Under the pieces are notes generated by a model. The model was not told the origin of the DNA. It did no database searches and worked only from the letters and a program-made list of their open reading frames with translations. The position numbers were made by a program, and so were the translations under genes. Below, piece by piece: positions 18,764-28,572 of a DNA stretch of 64,000 nucleotides. Where the stretch lies: positions 271,510 to 335,509 of the forward strand of contig NZ_FOMA01000003.1 of NCBI RefSeq assembly GCF_900112495.1, written 5' to 3'. The stretch is from Bacillus sp. OV322. GTDB lineage: Bacteria; Bacillota; Bacilli; Bacillales; DSM-1321. Each line of letters opens with the position of its first letter. Position 1 is the stretch's first letter.

Positions 18764-20059
18764 TTGAAATTTGTATGGATCAGCAGAATCATCGGTGGAA
18801 TTCTCCTTGTTTCGCTAATAGCATTAGGGTTATACCAGCCGCTTCAAGAGTATATTTCGATACCAAATAAAATTGTCCTTTTTGAAGGAGAACATTATAG
18901 TTTGCCTAAATCAATGCCTGTAACGGCAGAAGTGCCGTCTCATGATAAAGGGATTTCCCTTAAAAAAGAAAATGACTCTCTGCATGTTAACGCTGACAGG
19001 CCGGGAACTGATGAACTTTTATTGGATTTTGCAGGATTTCCGATTAAAAAAGTAGACGTTCAAGTAATTAAAGATTTCAAAGTCATTCCGGGAGGGCAAT
19101 CCATTGGTGTTAAGCTGAATACGCTTGGTGTCCTGGTTGTCGGCCATCATCTGGTAGATACGGTTAAAGGGAAAAAATCACCCGGGGAACTGGCTAAGGT
19201 GCAAATTGGAGACATCATCACAGAAATTAATGGCCATGTTATCAAGAAAATGTCTGATGTAACTCCGTATGTACAAGCTGCCGGAGAAAAGGGAAAACCG
19301 CTTAACCTTGTCATCAGCCGCGAAAAGAAAACATTTAAAACTGCACTATATCCCCTAAAGGATAAAAATGAGGGTTCTTATAAACTGGGCCTTTATATTA
19401 GGGACTCTGCAGCGGGTATTGGCACCATGACCTTCTTTCATCCTGATTCAAAAAAATATGGGGCGCTTGGCCATGTGATTTCAGATATGGATACCAAGAA
19501 GCCTATTGTCGTGAAAGACGGGCAAATCGTGCGTTCGACTGTTACGTCGATAGAAAAAGGAAGCAATGGAGATCCGGGAGAGAAATTAGCCCGTTTTTCA
19601 TCCAACAGGAAAATTATTGGAAATATAGTAAGGAACAGCCCTTTTGGCATTTTCGGTAAGCTGAACGAACCAATGGGCAATGGAATAGCGGATAAACCGA
19701 TTCCCATCACTTTATCACATGAAGTAAAAGAAGGGCCTGCTAAAATTTTGACGGTTGTGGACGGTTCTAAAGTGGAAGCATTTGATATTGAAATCGTGAG
19801 TACAATTCCTCAGAAGTTTCCGGCAACAAAGGGTATGGTTATTAAAGTGACTGACAAGGAGCTCCTTGAAAAAACAGGAGGAATTGTCCAGGGCATGAGC
19901 GGAAGCCCAATCATTCAAAAAGGCAGGTTGATCGGTGCCGTTACACATGTGTTCGTCAATGACCCGACAAGCGGATATGGAGTCCATATCGAATGGATGC
20001 TGAACGAAGCAGGTATCAATATCTATGACAAAGCAGTAAACTATCCAAAGGCCAGCTGA
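18764..20059 (+). CDS. spoIVB: SpoIVB signalling serine peptidase
   Basis: 431-residue forespore peptidase (S55) secreted into the intermembrane space, where it cleaves SpoIVFA and so triggers pro-sigma-K processing. N-terminal membrane anchor (residues 4-22), PDZ domain about 105-185, peptidase domain with the histidine of GALGHVISD (about residue 237) and the serine of GMSGSPII (about 380). TTG 18764 is preferred over GTG 18755 because GAGGAG at 18748-18753 is well spaced for the TTG but almost touches the GTG. Follows recN and precedes spo0A, as in other Bacilli. Confidence 0.95.
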   Translation: MKFVWISRIIGGILLVSLIALGLYQPLQEYISIPNKIVLFEGEHYSLPKSMPVTAEVPSHDKGISLKKENDSLHVNADRPGTDELLLDFAGFPIKKVDVQVIKDFKVIPGGQSIGVKLNTLGVLVVGHHLVDTVKGKKSPGELAKVQIGDIITEINGHVIKKMSDVTPYVQAAGEKGKPLNLVISREKKTFKTALYPLKDKNEGSYKLGLYIRDSAAGIGTMTFFHPDSKKYGALGHVISDMDTKKPIVVKDGQIVRSTVTSIEKGSNGDPGEKLARFSSNRKIIGNIVRNSPFGIFGKLNEPMGNGIADKPIPITLSHEVKEGPAKILTVVDGSKVEAFDIEIVSTIPQKFPATKGMVIKVTDKELLEKTGGIVQGMSGSPIIQKGRLIGAVTHVFVNDPTSGYGVHIEWMLNEAGINIYDKAVNYPKAS

Positions 20060-20070
20060 CTGCTGGAAGC

Positions 20071-20103
20071 AAAAAAAGGAGCTGAATGTCAGTTCCTTTT
20101 TTT
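20071..20103 (+). terminator. Terminator after spoIVB
   Basis: A7GGAGCTGA pairs with TCAGTTCCT7 around ATG, 15 bp with one G-U pair. Confidence 0.92.
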
Positions 20104-20164
20104 GCTGTATATATTGCTGGAAGCGGGCCATTGGAGCTTCCCACGGAAAAAAGCTTTTCCAAAA

Positions 20165-20275
20165 CGCTCTTCTTTTAAGGTGTTTTTATTGGGTTCGTTA
20201 AGACTAAGGAGTGAGCATCCTAAAGCGGAAATCAAGGACATTGTTTCATAGCAGCAAAGTTTACGAAAAACAGCT
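20165..20275 (+). repeat. MITE-like element, copy 3 (111 bp, degenerate)
   Basis: Left end CGCTCTTCTTTTAAG is weak; the right half GAGCATCCTAAAGCGGAAATC and CATAGCAGCAAAGTTTACG followed by AAAAACAGCT matches copies 1 and 4 closely. Lies between spoIVB and the spo0A control region. Confidence 0.65.
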
Positions 20276-20331
20276 TTCAGCAAAAAGAATTCGGGAGCCT
20301 GATTTTTAAAAATGTGATAAAATAAAGATAA

Positions 20332-20448
20332 TTCGACAAACGGGAGAAGAATTGACAGATATAGTCGAAAATAAGAGATATCACGAGAAAAATATTGATT
20401 AGCTATAATTTTTAGAAAAATAAAAGGAAATTAGTATCCATTGTCGAA
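20332..20448 (+). promoter_or_regulatory. spo0A control region: three 0A boxes and sigma-H promoter
   Basis: Spo0A boxes (TGTCGAA) occur as TTCGACA at 20332-20338 (reverse), AGTCGAA at 20363-20369 (one mismatch) and TGTCGAA at 20442-20448. AAAGGAAAT at 20422-20430 followed about 12 bp later by TCGAAAAT fits a sigma-H promoter whose -10 overlaps the third box. This mirrors the autoregulated Ps promoter of B. subtilis spo0A. Confidence 0.75.
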
Positions 20449-20516
20449 AATTTCAATTACAATAGATTTAATATTATAGAAAAAATGACCAATTGTAGTT
20501 GAGGAGGAAATCAAAG

Positions 20517-21305
20517 GTGAAAAAAATCCAAGTTTGCATAGTTGATGATAATCGAGAACTTGTTGCTCTGCTCGAAGAATATATTTCGTCTCAGGAAGAT
20601 ATGGAAGTTGTCGGGGTGGCCCATAATGGACAGGATTGTCTTGGAATGCTCGAAGGGACGGATCCGGATATTTTGATTCTGGATATTATCATGCCGCACC
20701 TTGACGGGCTTGCCGTTTTGGAAAAACTGCGTGAAATAAAGCGGGGCTCAATGCCGAATGTCATTATGCTTACTGCATTTGGCCAGGAGGATGTCACGAA
20801 AAAAGCAGTGGATCTCGGAGCATCTTATTTTATATTGAAGCCGTTTGATATGGAAAATCTTGCGAATCACATCCGCCAGGTAAGCGGAAATTCTGTGCAG
20901 ATGACTGCGAAGCCATCGTTCAGCTACCGTTCACAAAATGAGTCCAAGCCTAGAAATCTTGATGCAAGCATTACTAGCATTATCCATGAAATTGGTGTGC
21001 CGGCGCATATTAAGGGTTATTTATACCTTAGGGAAGCGATTTCCATGGTTTATAATGATATCGAACTGCTTGGGTCTATAACAAAAGTGCTTTACCCGGA
21101 TATTGCAAAAAAATATAATACCACAGCGAGCCGTGTAGAACGGGCAATCCGCCATGCAATTGAAGTTGCTTGGAGCAGAGGGAACATTGACTCAATTTCT
21201 TCGCTGTTTGGCTATACAGTAAGTATGACTAAAGCAAAACCGACAAATTCAGAATTTATTGCCATGGTAGCTGATAAGCTTCGTCTGGAACATAAAGCTT
21301 CTTGA
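20517..21305 (+). CDS. spo0A: Sporulation master regulator Spo0A
   Basis: 262-residue response regulator at the end of the sporulation phosphorelay. Receiver domain residues 1-125 with acidic pair VDDN, phospho-aspartate in [14 protein letters not shown] (about residue 55), Thr in MLTAFGQ and Lys in FILKPFD. C-terminal effector domain from about 145 with the conserved recognition helix [17 protein letters not shown] and [18 protein letters not shown] 20517 is chosen: GAGGAGG lies eight to ten bases upstream and the protein then begins [12 protein letters not shown] like its orthologues. Confidence 0.98.
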   Translation: MKKIQVCIVDDNRELVALLEEYISSQEDMEVVGVAHNGQDCLGMLEGTDPDILILDIIMPHLDGLAVLEKLREIKRGSMPNVIMLTAFGQEDVTKKAVDLGASYFILKPFDMENLANHIRQVSGNSVQMTAKPSFSYRSQNESKPRNLDASITSIIHEIGVPAHIKGYLYLREAISMVYNDIELLGSITKVLYPDIAKKYNTTASRVERAIRHAIEVAWSRGNIDSISSLFGYTVSMTKAKPTNSEFIAMVADKLRLEHKAS

Positions 21306-21440
21306 AAAGGCTAGGATAGTGTTCTAGTGTAAACACATAGATGGAAAAATGATGATCTCAGGCTTGTTACGTTATCCCCGCTTCATTTCATCACCTTTTT
21401 TTCTGCAACCCATAACATTCAGATATTTTTCAGGAAGCAG

Positions 21441-21469
21441 AGCCTCGCAGTCGATGAGGCTTTTTTTTA
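21441..21469 (+). terminator. Terminator after spo0A
   Basis: AGCCTC pairs with GAGGCT around GCAGTCGAT, followed by seven or more T. Confidence 0.9.
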
Positions 21470-21636
21470 TTATATAGCAACGTACGTTCTATTTACAATG
21501 ATTATAGAGTGATTATGTGCAGATTTTTTTAAATATTCTTAGTACTTTCATGAAATATATGGTAAACGTGATATTTTCTTTTATAATTATAGGAAGAAAG
21601 GATGAAAACATTTGCCGCAGAAAGGAATATATTCCT

Positions 21637-23208
21637 ATGCTTATCGAAGAAAATGAATATTTGCTGATTGAAGAAGAAAATGATGTAATTTATATTACGG
21701 TTTTAAAAAAGGGTTTCTCACTTCTGGATATGAATCCGCTGCTCACAAAGCATCCTAGAATTCTTATCAATCAATTTAAAGCATTGAGGGATGCAGCTGC
21801 TGAAGGAAAAGGGGAGAAAGTTGCAATTGGTGAGCTAAAGCCTGAGATAGATTGGAGCGTGTCACCGGATTTGATGTCTGCCTCCATTCGTTTAAACTGC
21901 ACGGAAAAAGACCTATCAGAAAATTATGGAGACTATTTGTCCAATATAATGACTGCTCTTCATGAAAAGGGAATCGCTGAGGGTGTTTTAGCCGAGACAC
22001 TAAGAAAGGGTTTGCTTGCCCAACAGGAGATCTTGATCGCCCAAGGCACTGAGCCTATTCATGGCAAAGATGCTGTCATCACATATTTTAAACGGTCAGT
22101 GCGGAAACCGGCGATAAAAGAAGATGGAAAAGCGAATTACTATGATATGAGTTTTCTTGATGAAGTGAAAGCAGGCGCATGGCTCGGAGAAAAAATCCCT
22201 GTTACTGAAGGTGTGCCTGGAAGAAATATTTTGGGTGACTACATATATCCTAATAAAGGTGCAAACAAAAAATGCATGTATGATAAAGGTACTGTTGGGG
22301 CCTTTAAAGAGGGAGACAAAATCGTCCTGCGTGCACTCAAGGATGGAGTTGTTGAATTTGAGGGAGGAAAAATCAAGGTCGGGAACCATCTCATCATTGA
22401 AGGTGATGTAGGTCCTGAAACGGGAAACATTGACTTCATCGGTTCTGTGACGGTAAAAGGAACGGTGATGGCTGGCTTTGCTGTCAGGGCGGAGAGGGAT
22501 ATTTCGGTTTTAAGTGAAATGGGTGTACATAATATTGATGAAATTGTTTCAAGAAATGGTGATGTGTTTATCAAAGGCGGTATTTTTGGAGGCGGCAGGT
22601 CTAAGATTAAAGCCTGCGGCAGTATATTTGTGAAGCATAGCAATGATTGCATTTTGGAGGCTGGCGGCAATATACATATCGGGTATTATTCTCTTGGTAG
22701 CGACCTTAAGGCAAATAACATTATCACAGATGAGAAAAAAGGGAGATTAATCGGCGGGAGAGCTGAGGCATATGGGAAAATTAAAGCAGCAGTGATAGGG
22801 AATATGCTGGAACGGAAAACAATTATTCAGGTAACCGGTTTTGACCGGAGTAAACTTATAGAAGAGCTGAACAGTCTTCTTCATTGTTATAAAGAGAAAA
22901 TGGTGCGTTCGGAAAGCCTGAAAGTACGGCTTGAGGACATAGCGGGTGATGAGTCTGTGGAAGGGAAGGACTCGAGATGGGAACACGTGCAAAGAGAATA
23001 CGATGAAGTGATAGCGGAAATTTTTCAGTATGAAAAACAAAGAAGGTCCTTAATAGAAATACTTGATGCTAAGGGAGAAGGTGAAGTTACGATTGGGGAA
23101 AAAGCATTCCCCGATACAACACTTCAGATCAAAAGCTTAAGCAAAAGAATTAATCAAGCCACAAAGGGAACTTTTTACTGTCAGGACAACTCGATGCATT
23201 TTGAATAA
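21637..23208 (+). CDS. FapA/DUF342 domain protein
   Basis: 523-residue member of the FapA (formerly DUF342, flagellar assembly protein A) family. Residues ~70-170 form an N-terminal alpha/beta part, followed by the long beta-helical core with repeating hydrophobic-glycine patterns (EGDVGPETGNIDFIGSV at about 250-266, then VKGTVMAGFAVRAERDI), and a C-terminal coiled coil (about 390-480). ATG 21637 has AAAGGA ten bases upstream; an open frame continues further up but without a ribosome site. Function in Bacillus is unknown; the family is linked to polar flagella in Vibrio and to cell-surface functions. Not flanked by motility genes here. Confidence 0.8.
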   Translation: MLIEENEYLLIEEENDVIYITVLKKGFSLLDMNPLLTKHPRILINQFKALRDAAAEGKGEKVAIGELKPEIDWSVSPDLMSASIRLNCTEKDLSENYGDYLSNIMTALHEKGIAEGVLAETLRKGLLAQQEILIAQGTEPIHGKDAVITYFKRSVRKPAIKEDGKANYYDMSFLDEVKAGAWLGEKIPVTEGVPGRNILGDYIYPNKGANKKCMYDKGTVGAFKEGDKIVLRALKDGVVEFEGGKIKVGNHLIIEGDVGPETGNIDFIGSVTVKGTVMAGFAVRAERDISVLSEMGVHNIDEIVSRNGDVFIKGGIFGGGRSKIKACGSIFVKHSNDCILEAGGNIHIGYYSLGSDLKANNIITDEKKGRLIGGRAEAYGKIKAAVIGNMLERKTIIQVTGFDRSKLIEELNSLLHCYKEKMVRSESLKVRLEDIAGDESVEGKDSRWEHVQREYDEVIAEIFQYEKQRRSLIEILDAKGEGEVTIGEKAFPDTTLQIKSLSKRINQATKGTFYCQDNSMHFE

Positions 23209-23295
23209 TTGCAGAAATTATTAGGTTATGACCATATTTTTCATCTCCATTCATAGAAATAGGGTAAGCCTGTTTTTATGGAAGGGGATGTTTTT

Positions 23296-24030
23296 TTGAC
23301 GCAAATTTTTGCACATAGAGGATCAGCGGGGACACATCCTGAAAACACCATGATTTCCTTTGAAGAAGCTAACCGGGCGGGTGCTGACGGTATAGAAATC
23401 GATGTTCAGCTGACAAAGGATGGGAAAGTTGCGGTTATTCATGACGAAAAACTGGACAGGACTACCAGCGGAAAAGGATATATAAAGGACAGCAGCATGG
23501 CTGAAATTAAACGGCTGAATGCAAGTCACAAATACACCGGGAAATATGGTAAAACGGCTGTGCCGGAGCTGGAGGAAGTACTGGAATTTCTTCAGGGCAC
23601 GAATTTGATGTGCAATATTGAATTAAAAAACGGGGTATTTTTATATCCTGGCATGGAAGAAGCCGTTATCAGGCTGGTCAGGGCTTACAGGATGGAAGAA
23701 AGAATAATATTTTCATCATTCAATCACTACAGCCTGATTTATTGCCATAGGCTGGCACCTGAAATTGAAACAGCGCCGCTATACCGGGATGGGCTATTCA
23801 TGCCTTGGATCTATGCGAGGGCAATTGGGGCAAAAGCGATGCATCCGTCTATAGCCTGTGCCCCGGATCCTATCATTGAAACGGCAATAAAAGAAGGAAT
23901 CAAGACAAGGCCATATACAATCAATAGCCAGGATAAAATGAAGAGGCTATTCGAAATAGGCTGCAGTGCTATTATAACAGACTACCCTGAAATCGCAGTA
24001 ACGCTCAAAAAAAATTACCAAAGAAGCTAA
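23296..24030 (+). CDS. yqiK: Glycerophosphodiester phosphodiesterase
   Basis: 244-residue GDPD-family TIM-barrel hydrolase splitting glycerophosphodiesters to glycerol 3-phosphate and an alcohol. Catalytic signature: FAHRGSAGTHPENT at residues 5-18, GIEIDVQLTKDG at about 34-45 with metal-binding Glu/Asp, and IHDEKLDRTT at about 50-59. No signal peptide, so it is cytoplasmic. TTG 23296 is preferred over the upstream ATG because GGAAGGGGATG precedes it at the right distance and the family begins right before FAHRG. Orthologue of YqiK at the same chromosomal position. Confidence 0.92.
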   Translation: MTQIFAHRGSAGTHPENTMISFEEANRAGADGIEIDVQLTKDGKVAVIHDEKLDRTTSGKGYIKDSSMAEIKRLNASHKYTGKYGKTAVPELEEVLEFLQGTNLMCNIELKNGVFLYPGMEEAVIRLVRAYRMEERIIFSSFNHYSLIYCHRLAPEIETAPLYRDGLFMPWIYARAIGAKAMHPSIACAPDPIIETAIKEGIKTRPYTINSQDKMKRLFEIGCSAIITDYPEIAVTLKKNYQRS

Positions 24031-24171
24031 AACAAAAGAATGCCCAAGCCCTTATTTTTAGGAGTCTGGCTTTTTTCGTCATCCAGATCCTTTAGTGAAA
24101 ATGGGTAATTCTAATGAAGTCCAGCGGGCACTATAAGATCTAGGCGAAGAGCAGTAAATTGTGAACATGAA

Positions 24172-24210
24172 AAAAAGCCGCACTTATTACAAAAATAAGT
24201 GCGGCTTTTT
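24172..24210. terminator. Bidirectional terminator between yqiK and yqzF
   Basis: AAAAAGCCGCACTTATT pairs perfectly with its complement, giving T runs on both strands; it lies between convergent genes. Confidence 0.95.
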
Positions 24211-24266
24211 ATATGTATTCCTGCCAAGGTGTTAATTAGACCACGAACGCATGGGGTATTTCTGTG

Positions 24267-24497
24267 CTATTTGAATCGGGCAGTGACTTTTTTATTTTTC
24301 CTGTCACGATGCAGGATAAATCCGGCTATGAATCCGACGCCGGCGACCATAAGGATAAATCCGGTTAAGCATTGAAGCCAAAGTTTAGGAAACGGGAACT
24401 TTAAGATGCCAAACAGCATATCTCTCATAATGGCAATTCCATAGACTGCAAACAATCCGGGAATAAAAAGGATTAAAAAGGCTACCAATCGTCTCAT
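24267..24497 (-). CDS. yqzF: DUF2627 small membrane protein
   Basis: 76-residue protein with two membrane segments (residues 3-20 and 38-58), a conserved GIAIMRDMLFG stretch between them, and a basic tail. Matches B. subtilis YqzF in length, topology and position beside bkdR. The ATG at 24497 has AAGGGA at the proper distance on this strand; a longer upstream frame lacks a ribosome site. Function unknown. Confidence 0.85.
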   Translation of the reverse strand: MRRLVAFLILFIPGLFAVYGIAIMRDMLFGILKFPFPKLWLQCLTGFILMVAGVGFIAGFILHRDRKNKKVTARFK

Positions 24498-24556
24498 AAA
24501 ATATCCCTTCTTTGCTAAAAAAACTCTCATTCAAAATGATAAAGTATAAAAAAAAA

Positions 24557-24585
24557 TTGTCAAGCTTGTTTTCATTGATTAAAAT
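24557..24585 (+). promoter_or_regulatory. Sigma-A promoter of bkdR
   Basis: TTGTCA, 17 bp, TAAAAT. Positioned about 80 bases before the bkdR start. Confidence 0.7.
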
Positions 24586-24665
24586 GAAAAGGTATACCAT
24601 GAAAAATATTGCGCATTTTAGTTGATACTATGAAAGAAATTGCATACAGGCAGGAGGCTCTTTCT

Positions 24666-26744
24666 TTGCAAAAGGTTTTGTTAATCGGGGGAGGAAAAGA
24701 AGGCACCGCCATTTTGAAGCTCCTCGCAGAAAGTGATGTTTTTCAGGTGGTCTGTGTAGCGGATATCAACCCGCAGGCTCCTGGCATAGTTGAAGCTGGC
24801 AGAATTGGCATTCCATCTGCTTCTGACTGGAGAAGTGTCGAGGCCGATTCTTATGACATTATCATTGAAGCAGCTGGAAATAAACAGCTGGCAGATGAAA
24901 TATACCAAGTTTCCAATGGCCATAGCGTCCTAATTCCGTGTGAAGTGGCATCCATTATTGCCAGGCTTTTCGAAGACAAAAGGGCTCTTATTCAGGAACT
25001 GGAAAAGGAAACCTCCAAGCACGATTCAATATTCAATACACTCAATGACGGCATGATCGTCATTAATAAAGAGGGCTATATCACACTTTTTAACAAAAGT
25101 GCCGAAAAGATTACAGATTCCGCGCGAGATAATGTGATTGGCAGGCATATTCTTGAGGTCATACCGACAAGCCGTCTGCCAGTGATTATCCACACTAATC
25201 GCATGGAAGCTAATCAGGAGCAAATTCTGAACAACGGCCTGAAAATTATTACCACCAGGATGCCGCTGCTGGATGAAGATAATAACGTTATCGGAGCCTT
25301 TGCGGTATTTAAGGATATTACAGAAGCTGTGAACCTTGCAGAACAAATTACTGATTTAAAAGAAATCCAGACAATGCTCGAAGCTATTATCCAATCAAGT
25401 GATGATGCTATTTCTGTTGTGGATGAAGATGGCAGAGGGCTTTTGATCAATCCTGCTTACACCCGCATAACAGGTCTCAGCAGGGAACAGGTCATTGGTC
25501 AGCCAGCAACTGCAGATATTTACGAGGGAGACAGCATGCATATGCAGGTGCTTGAAACGAGAAGGCCTGTGAGGGGAGTCAATATCCGAGTAGGCCCGAA
25601 ACGAAGAGAGGTTATTGTAAATGTAGCTCCTATTATCGTTGATGGGCGGCTGAAGGGCAGTGTCGGGGTTATCCATGATGTTTCGGAAATTCAAAAGCTT
25701 ACCCAGGAATTAAATCGGGCAAGACAGATTATCCGCACCCTGGAAGCTAAGTATACATTTGATGATATCATCGGGGAATCTGAAGAAATGAAACTTCCGA
25801 TCCAGCAGGCCAAGCTTTGTGCAAGAACTCCTGCAACTGTTCTTTTAAGGGGAGAGTCTGGAACGGGCAAGGAGCTTTTCGCACATGCCATCCATAATGC
25901 GAGTGATAAGAAATATAATACCTTTGTCCGGGTGAATTGTGCTGCCATATCAGAGTCCCTTCTTGAAAGCGAGCTTTTTGGCTATGAAGAAGGTGCCTTT
26001 TCAGGCGCAAAAAGAGGCGGAAAAAAAGGCTTTTTTGAAGAAGCGAACAATGGCAGCATTTTTCTCGATGAAATAGGTGAACTCGCAGCCAATATACAGG
26101 CTAAACTTCTGCGCGTTCTGCAGGAAAATGAAATTGTCAGAGTCGGCGGCACGAAGCCTATTCCGATTAACGTCAGAGTGATAGCCGCCACAAACCTGAA
26201 TCTGGAGAAGGCCATTGCAAATGGAAGCTTCAGGGAAGATTTATATTTCAGGCTGAACCGTATGCCCATTCATATTTCCCCGCTGCGAAGCCGGAAGGAA
26301 GACATCGGAGAACTTTGCGGCCGCCTCATCCAGAAAATCAATCAGGAATATGGCAGGAATATTGAGGGGATTACTGATGCTGCCATTAAAAAGTTAAAGC
26401 AATATGACTGGCCGGGCAATGTTAGAGAGCTTGAAAATGTTCTTGGCCGGACCATTATTTTTATGAAGCTTAATGAAATGGTCATTGATGAAAAACATAT
26501 TCCGGATTTTCTTGAAAGTGAAGATAAAACCGCATCGATTCAAGAAGGAATAAAACCGCCGCAGAATCCAAAAACGGCCACATTGGCTGAAGTCATGGAT
26601 CAGTTTGAGAAACAGACGCTTATGGAAGCGCTGAGAGAGCACGGAGGCAATAAAACAAGCACTGCAAAGACTCTTGGGATATCAATCAGAAATTTGTATT
26701 ATAAAATGGAAAAGTATCACCTTGAAAATTTTAGCGTGCAATAA
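24666..26744 (+). CDS. bkdR: Sigma-54-dependent activator BkdR
   Basis: 692-residue enhancer-binding protein activating the bkd operon with sigma-L. N-terminal Rossmann-like segment ([17 protein letters not shown]) sensing an unknown ligand, two PAS domains (about residues 120-230 and 235-350), AAA+ domain with Walker [11 protein letters not shown], the sigma-54 contact loop GAFSGA (usual form GAFTGA), Walker [12 protein letters not shown], and a Fis-type HTH at the end ([20 protein letters not shown]). TTG 24666 follows GGAGG by eight bases and yields the length of the B. subtilis protein. The upstream ATG at 24630 lacks a ribosome site. Confidence 0.94.
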   Translation: MQKVLLIGGGKEGTAILKLLAESDVFQVVCVADINPQAPGIVEAGRIGIPSASDWRSVEADSYDIIIEAAGNKQLADEIYQVSNGHSVLIPCEVASIIARLFEDKRALIQELEKETSKHDSIFNTLNDGMIVINKEGYITLFNKSAEKITDSARDNVIGRHILEVIPTSRLPVIIHTNRMEANQEQILNNGLKIITTRMPLLDEDNNVIGAFAVFKDITEAVNLAEQITDLKEIQTMLEAIIQSSDDAISVVDEDGRGLLINPAYTRITGLSREQVIGQPATADIYEGDSMHMQVLETRRPVRGVNIRVGPKRREVIVNVAPIIVDGRLKGSVGVIHDVSEIQKLTQELNRARQIIRTLEAKYTFDDIIGESEEMKLPIQQAKLCARTPATVLLRGESGTGKELFAHAIHNASDKKYNTFVRVNCAAISESLLESELFGYEEGAFSGAKRGGKKGFFEEANNGSIFLDEIGELAANIQAKLLRVLQENEIVRVGGTKPIPINVRVIAATNLNLEKAIANGSFREDLYFRLNRMPIHISPLRSRKEDIGELCGRLIQKINQEYGRNIEGITDAAIKKLKQYDWPGNVRELENVLGRTIIFMKLNEMVIDEKHIPDFLESEDKTASIQEGIKPPQNPKTATLAEVMDQFEKQTLMEALREHGGNKTSTAKTLGISIRNLYYKMEKYHLENFSVQ

Positions 26745-26760
26745 TTTGCAAATCATGCAA
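26737..26760 (+). promoter_or_regulatory. Candidate BkdR enhancer (overlapping dyads)
   Basis: Two interleaved dyads: TGCAATAATTTGCA (26737-26750) and TTGCAAATCATGCAA (26746-26760), sharing TTGCA. They overlap the bkdR stop and lie about 65-85 bases upstream of the -24 element, a usual distance for an activator site. Assignment to BkdR is inference. Confidence 0.5.
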
Positions 26761-26823
26761 GAAATTTCAGGTTATGATATGTTTATGAAGTCTGCAATGC
26801 TTGTTAAAAGGGATTTTATGATT

Positions 26824-26840
26824 TGGCACGCATCTTGCAT
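26824..26840 (+). promoter_or_regulatory. Sigma-L (sigma-54) promoter of the bkd operon
   Basis: TGGCACGCATCTTGCAT matches TGGCAC-N5-TTGCW exactly, with GG and GC separated by ten bases. It follows the activator gene and precedes bcd. Confidence 0.93.
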
Positions 26841-26850
26841 ATAAGTTATG

Positions 26851-27265
26851 TGTGAGGTAATCTTTAAATAATTAGGAAGGCTCTGCTGCAGAATGGCAAT
26901 AAGGCGGGGTGCTCTTACTATGGAGAACGAGCATGCCGGAGTTACGAAGCCTGGCCGTCCGCAGAAAGCGGGCGCCTCAAGCAAAAATACTCAATGTCAG
27001 CTGAGGCAATTGGAGGGCCGGCAGAAAGGGAAACTTTTGTTGTGCCCTCCATCATGACGGCGCTGGGAGAAGATGCATAAAATAAGCTTTATGCAATAAT
27101 CTGTACAGTTTTCGGTACTGCTTAACGTACATGATATGCACTCTCTGGCGAAAATATGCTCTTGCTTATTCAATTTATGACATGACGGGGGATTCCCTGG
27201 TTGCGTACCTGAAAAAGCAAAGCAGCCAATCAAATAAACTGCATCTTTTGGGGAGGATTTTTTAA
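26851..27265 (+). other. Long leader between sigma-L promoter and bcd
   Basis: About 410 bases without a credible gene. ptb, which B. subtilis carries here as first gene, is absent, and I could not recognise remnants of it. Contains a hairpin GCATAAA/TTTATGC (27075-27094). A 45-codon frame from 26920 lacks a ribosome site. Ends with GGGGAGGA, the ribosome site of bcd. Confidence 0.5.
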
Positions 27266-28363
27266 ATGGAAATTTTTCAATATCTGGAGAAGTACGATTA
27301 CGAACAGCTTTTGTTTTGCCAGGATAAACAATCAGGGCTAAAAGCCATCATTGCCATTCATGATACCACTCTAGGACCTGCACTTGGCGGCACACGCATG
27401 TGGACATATGCATCAGAGGATGCGGCTATTGAGGATGCCCTGCGCCTTGCAAAAGGGATGACATACAAAAATGCAGCAGCAGGATTGAATCTTGGAGGCG
27501 GAAAGACGGTCATCATCGGCGATCCGCGCAAAGATAAAAATGAAGAAATGTTCCGTGCGTTCGGAAGATATATCCAAGGCTTGAATGGCCGCTATATCAC
27601 TGCAGAGGATGTCGGCACAACAGTAGCCGATATGGACCTTATCCATGAGGAAACCGATTTTGTTACAGGCATCTCGCCTGCATTCGGCTCTTCAGGCAAC
27701 CCGTCCCCTGTAACAGCTTACGGAGTGTACAGAGGAATGAAGGCTGCTGCTAAAGAAGCATTTGGAACTGATTCTCTTGAAGGAAAGGTCATTGCCGTTC
27801 AGGGAGTAGGAAATGTAGCATACAACTTGCTGCGCTACTTGCACGAAGAAGGCGCTAAGCTGATTGTAACGGATATCAATGCAGAGTCTGTAAAAAGAGC
27901 TGTTGACGAATTCGGTGCAAAAGCTGTAGATCCTGATGAAATTTATGGAGTGGAATGTGACATTTATGCTCCTTGTGCTCTTGGAGCAGTAATTAACGAT
28001 GATACCATTTCAAAAATTAAAGCTAAGGTTATTGCAGGAGCTGCAAACAATCAGCTGAAGGATACCGCGCATGGAGACCAGATTCATGAAATGGGAATTG
28101 TCTATGCACCTGATTACGTAATTAATGCCGGCGGAGTTATAAATGTTGCCGATGAATTATATGGCTATAACCGTGAGAGAGCCCTTAAAAAGGTTGAAGG
28201 CGTTTATGCGAGCATTGAAAAAGTTATCGAAATTGCCAAGCGTGACTCCATCCCTACTTATTTAGCGGCTGACCGCATGGTTGAAGAAAGAATTGAGCGG
28301 ATGAGAAACTCCCGCAGCCAATTCCTTCAAAACGAAAAAAACATACTGAATCGCCGTAAATAA
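27266..28363 (+). CDS. bcd: Leucine dehydrogenase (branched-chain amino acid dehydrogenase)
   Basis: 365-residue NAD-dependent enzyme that deaminates leucine, isoleucine and valine to 2-oxo acids, feeding BkdAA/AB. Glu/Leu/Phe/Val dehydrogenase fold: catalytic lysine in LGGGKTVI (about residue 80), second lysine in [12 protein letters not shown] (about 68), NAD Rossmann loop [15 protein letters not shown] (about 180-194). Length typical. First gene after the sigma-L promoter; a terminator-like hairpin lies between it and buk. Confidence 0.97.
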   Translation: MEIFQYLEKYDYEQLLFCQDKQSGLKAIIAIHDTTLGPALGGTRMWTYASEDAAIEDALRLAKGMTYKNAAAGLNLGGGKTVIIGDPRKDKNEEMFRAFGRYIQGLNGRYITAEDVGTTVADMDLIHEETDFVTGISPAFGSSGNPSPVTAYGVYRGMKAAAKEAFGTDSLEGKVIAVQGVGNVAYNLLRYLHEEGAKLIVTDINAESVKRAVDEFGAKAVDPDEIYGVECDIYAPCALGAVINDDTISKIKAKVIAGAANNQLKDTAHGDQIHEMGIVYAPDYVINAGGVINVADELYGYNRERALKKVEGVYASIEKVIEIAKRDSIPTYLAADRMVEERIERMRNSRSQFLQNEKNILNRRK

Positions 28364-28440
28364 CCGGAATTGTTCTTTAGCTTGAAGGTCTTGCTGATGC
28401 ATTGCTGTTGGGACCTGGAAAATACGCTGCTGTGAATTAG

Positions 28441-28473
28441 AAGGCTGACCATGAAGATGAGTCAGCCTTTTTA
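28441..28473 (+). terminator. Intra-operon terminator between bcd and buk
   Basis: AAGGCTGAC pairs perfectly with GTCAGCCTT across an 11-base loop, followed by TTT. Probably reduces read-through into buk-lpdV-bkd. Confidence 0.75.
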
Positions 28474-28572
28474 CGGAATCCTGTTTGCAGAACAGGAGGG
28501 CTCACTTTAGAAACAATTTTTGTTTTCGGATGGGTTCATTTTGCATTTATATTGCGTTTGGAGGGTCGGAAG

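Noticed and set aside
26920-27054. 45-codon frame in the bkd leader
   Set aside because: No ribosome site; composition not protein-like; could not be tied to ptb.
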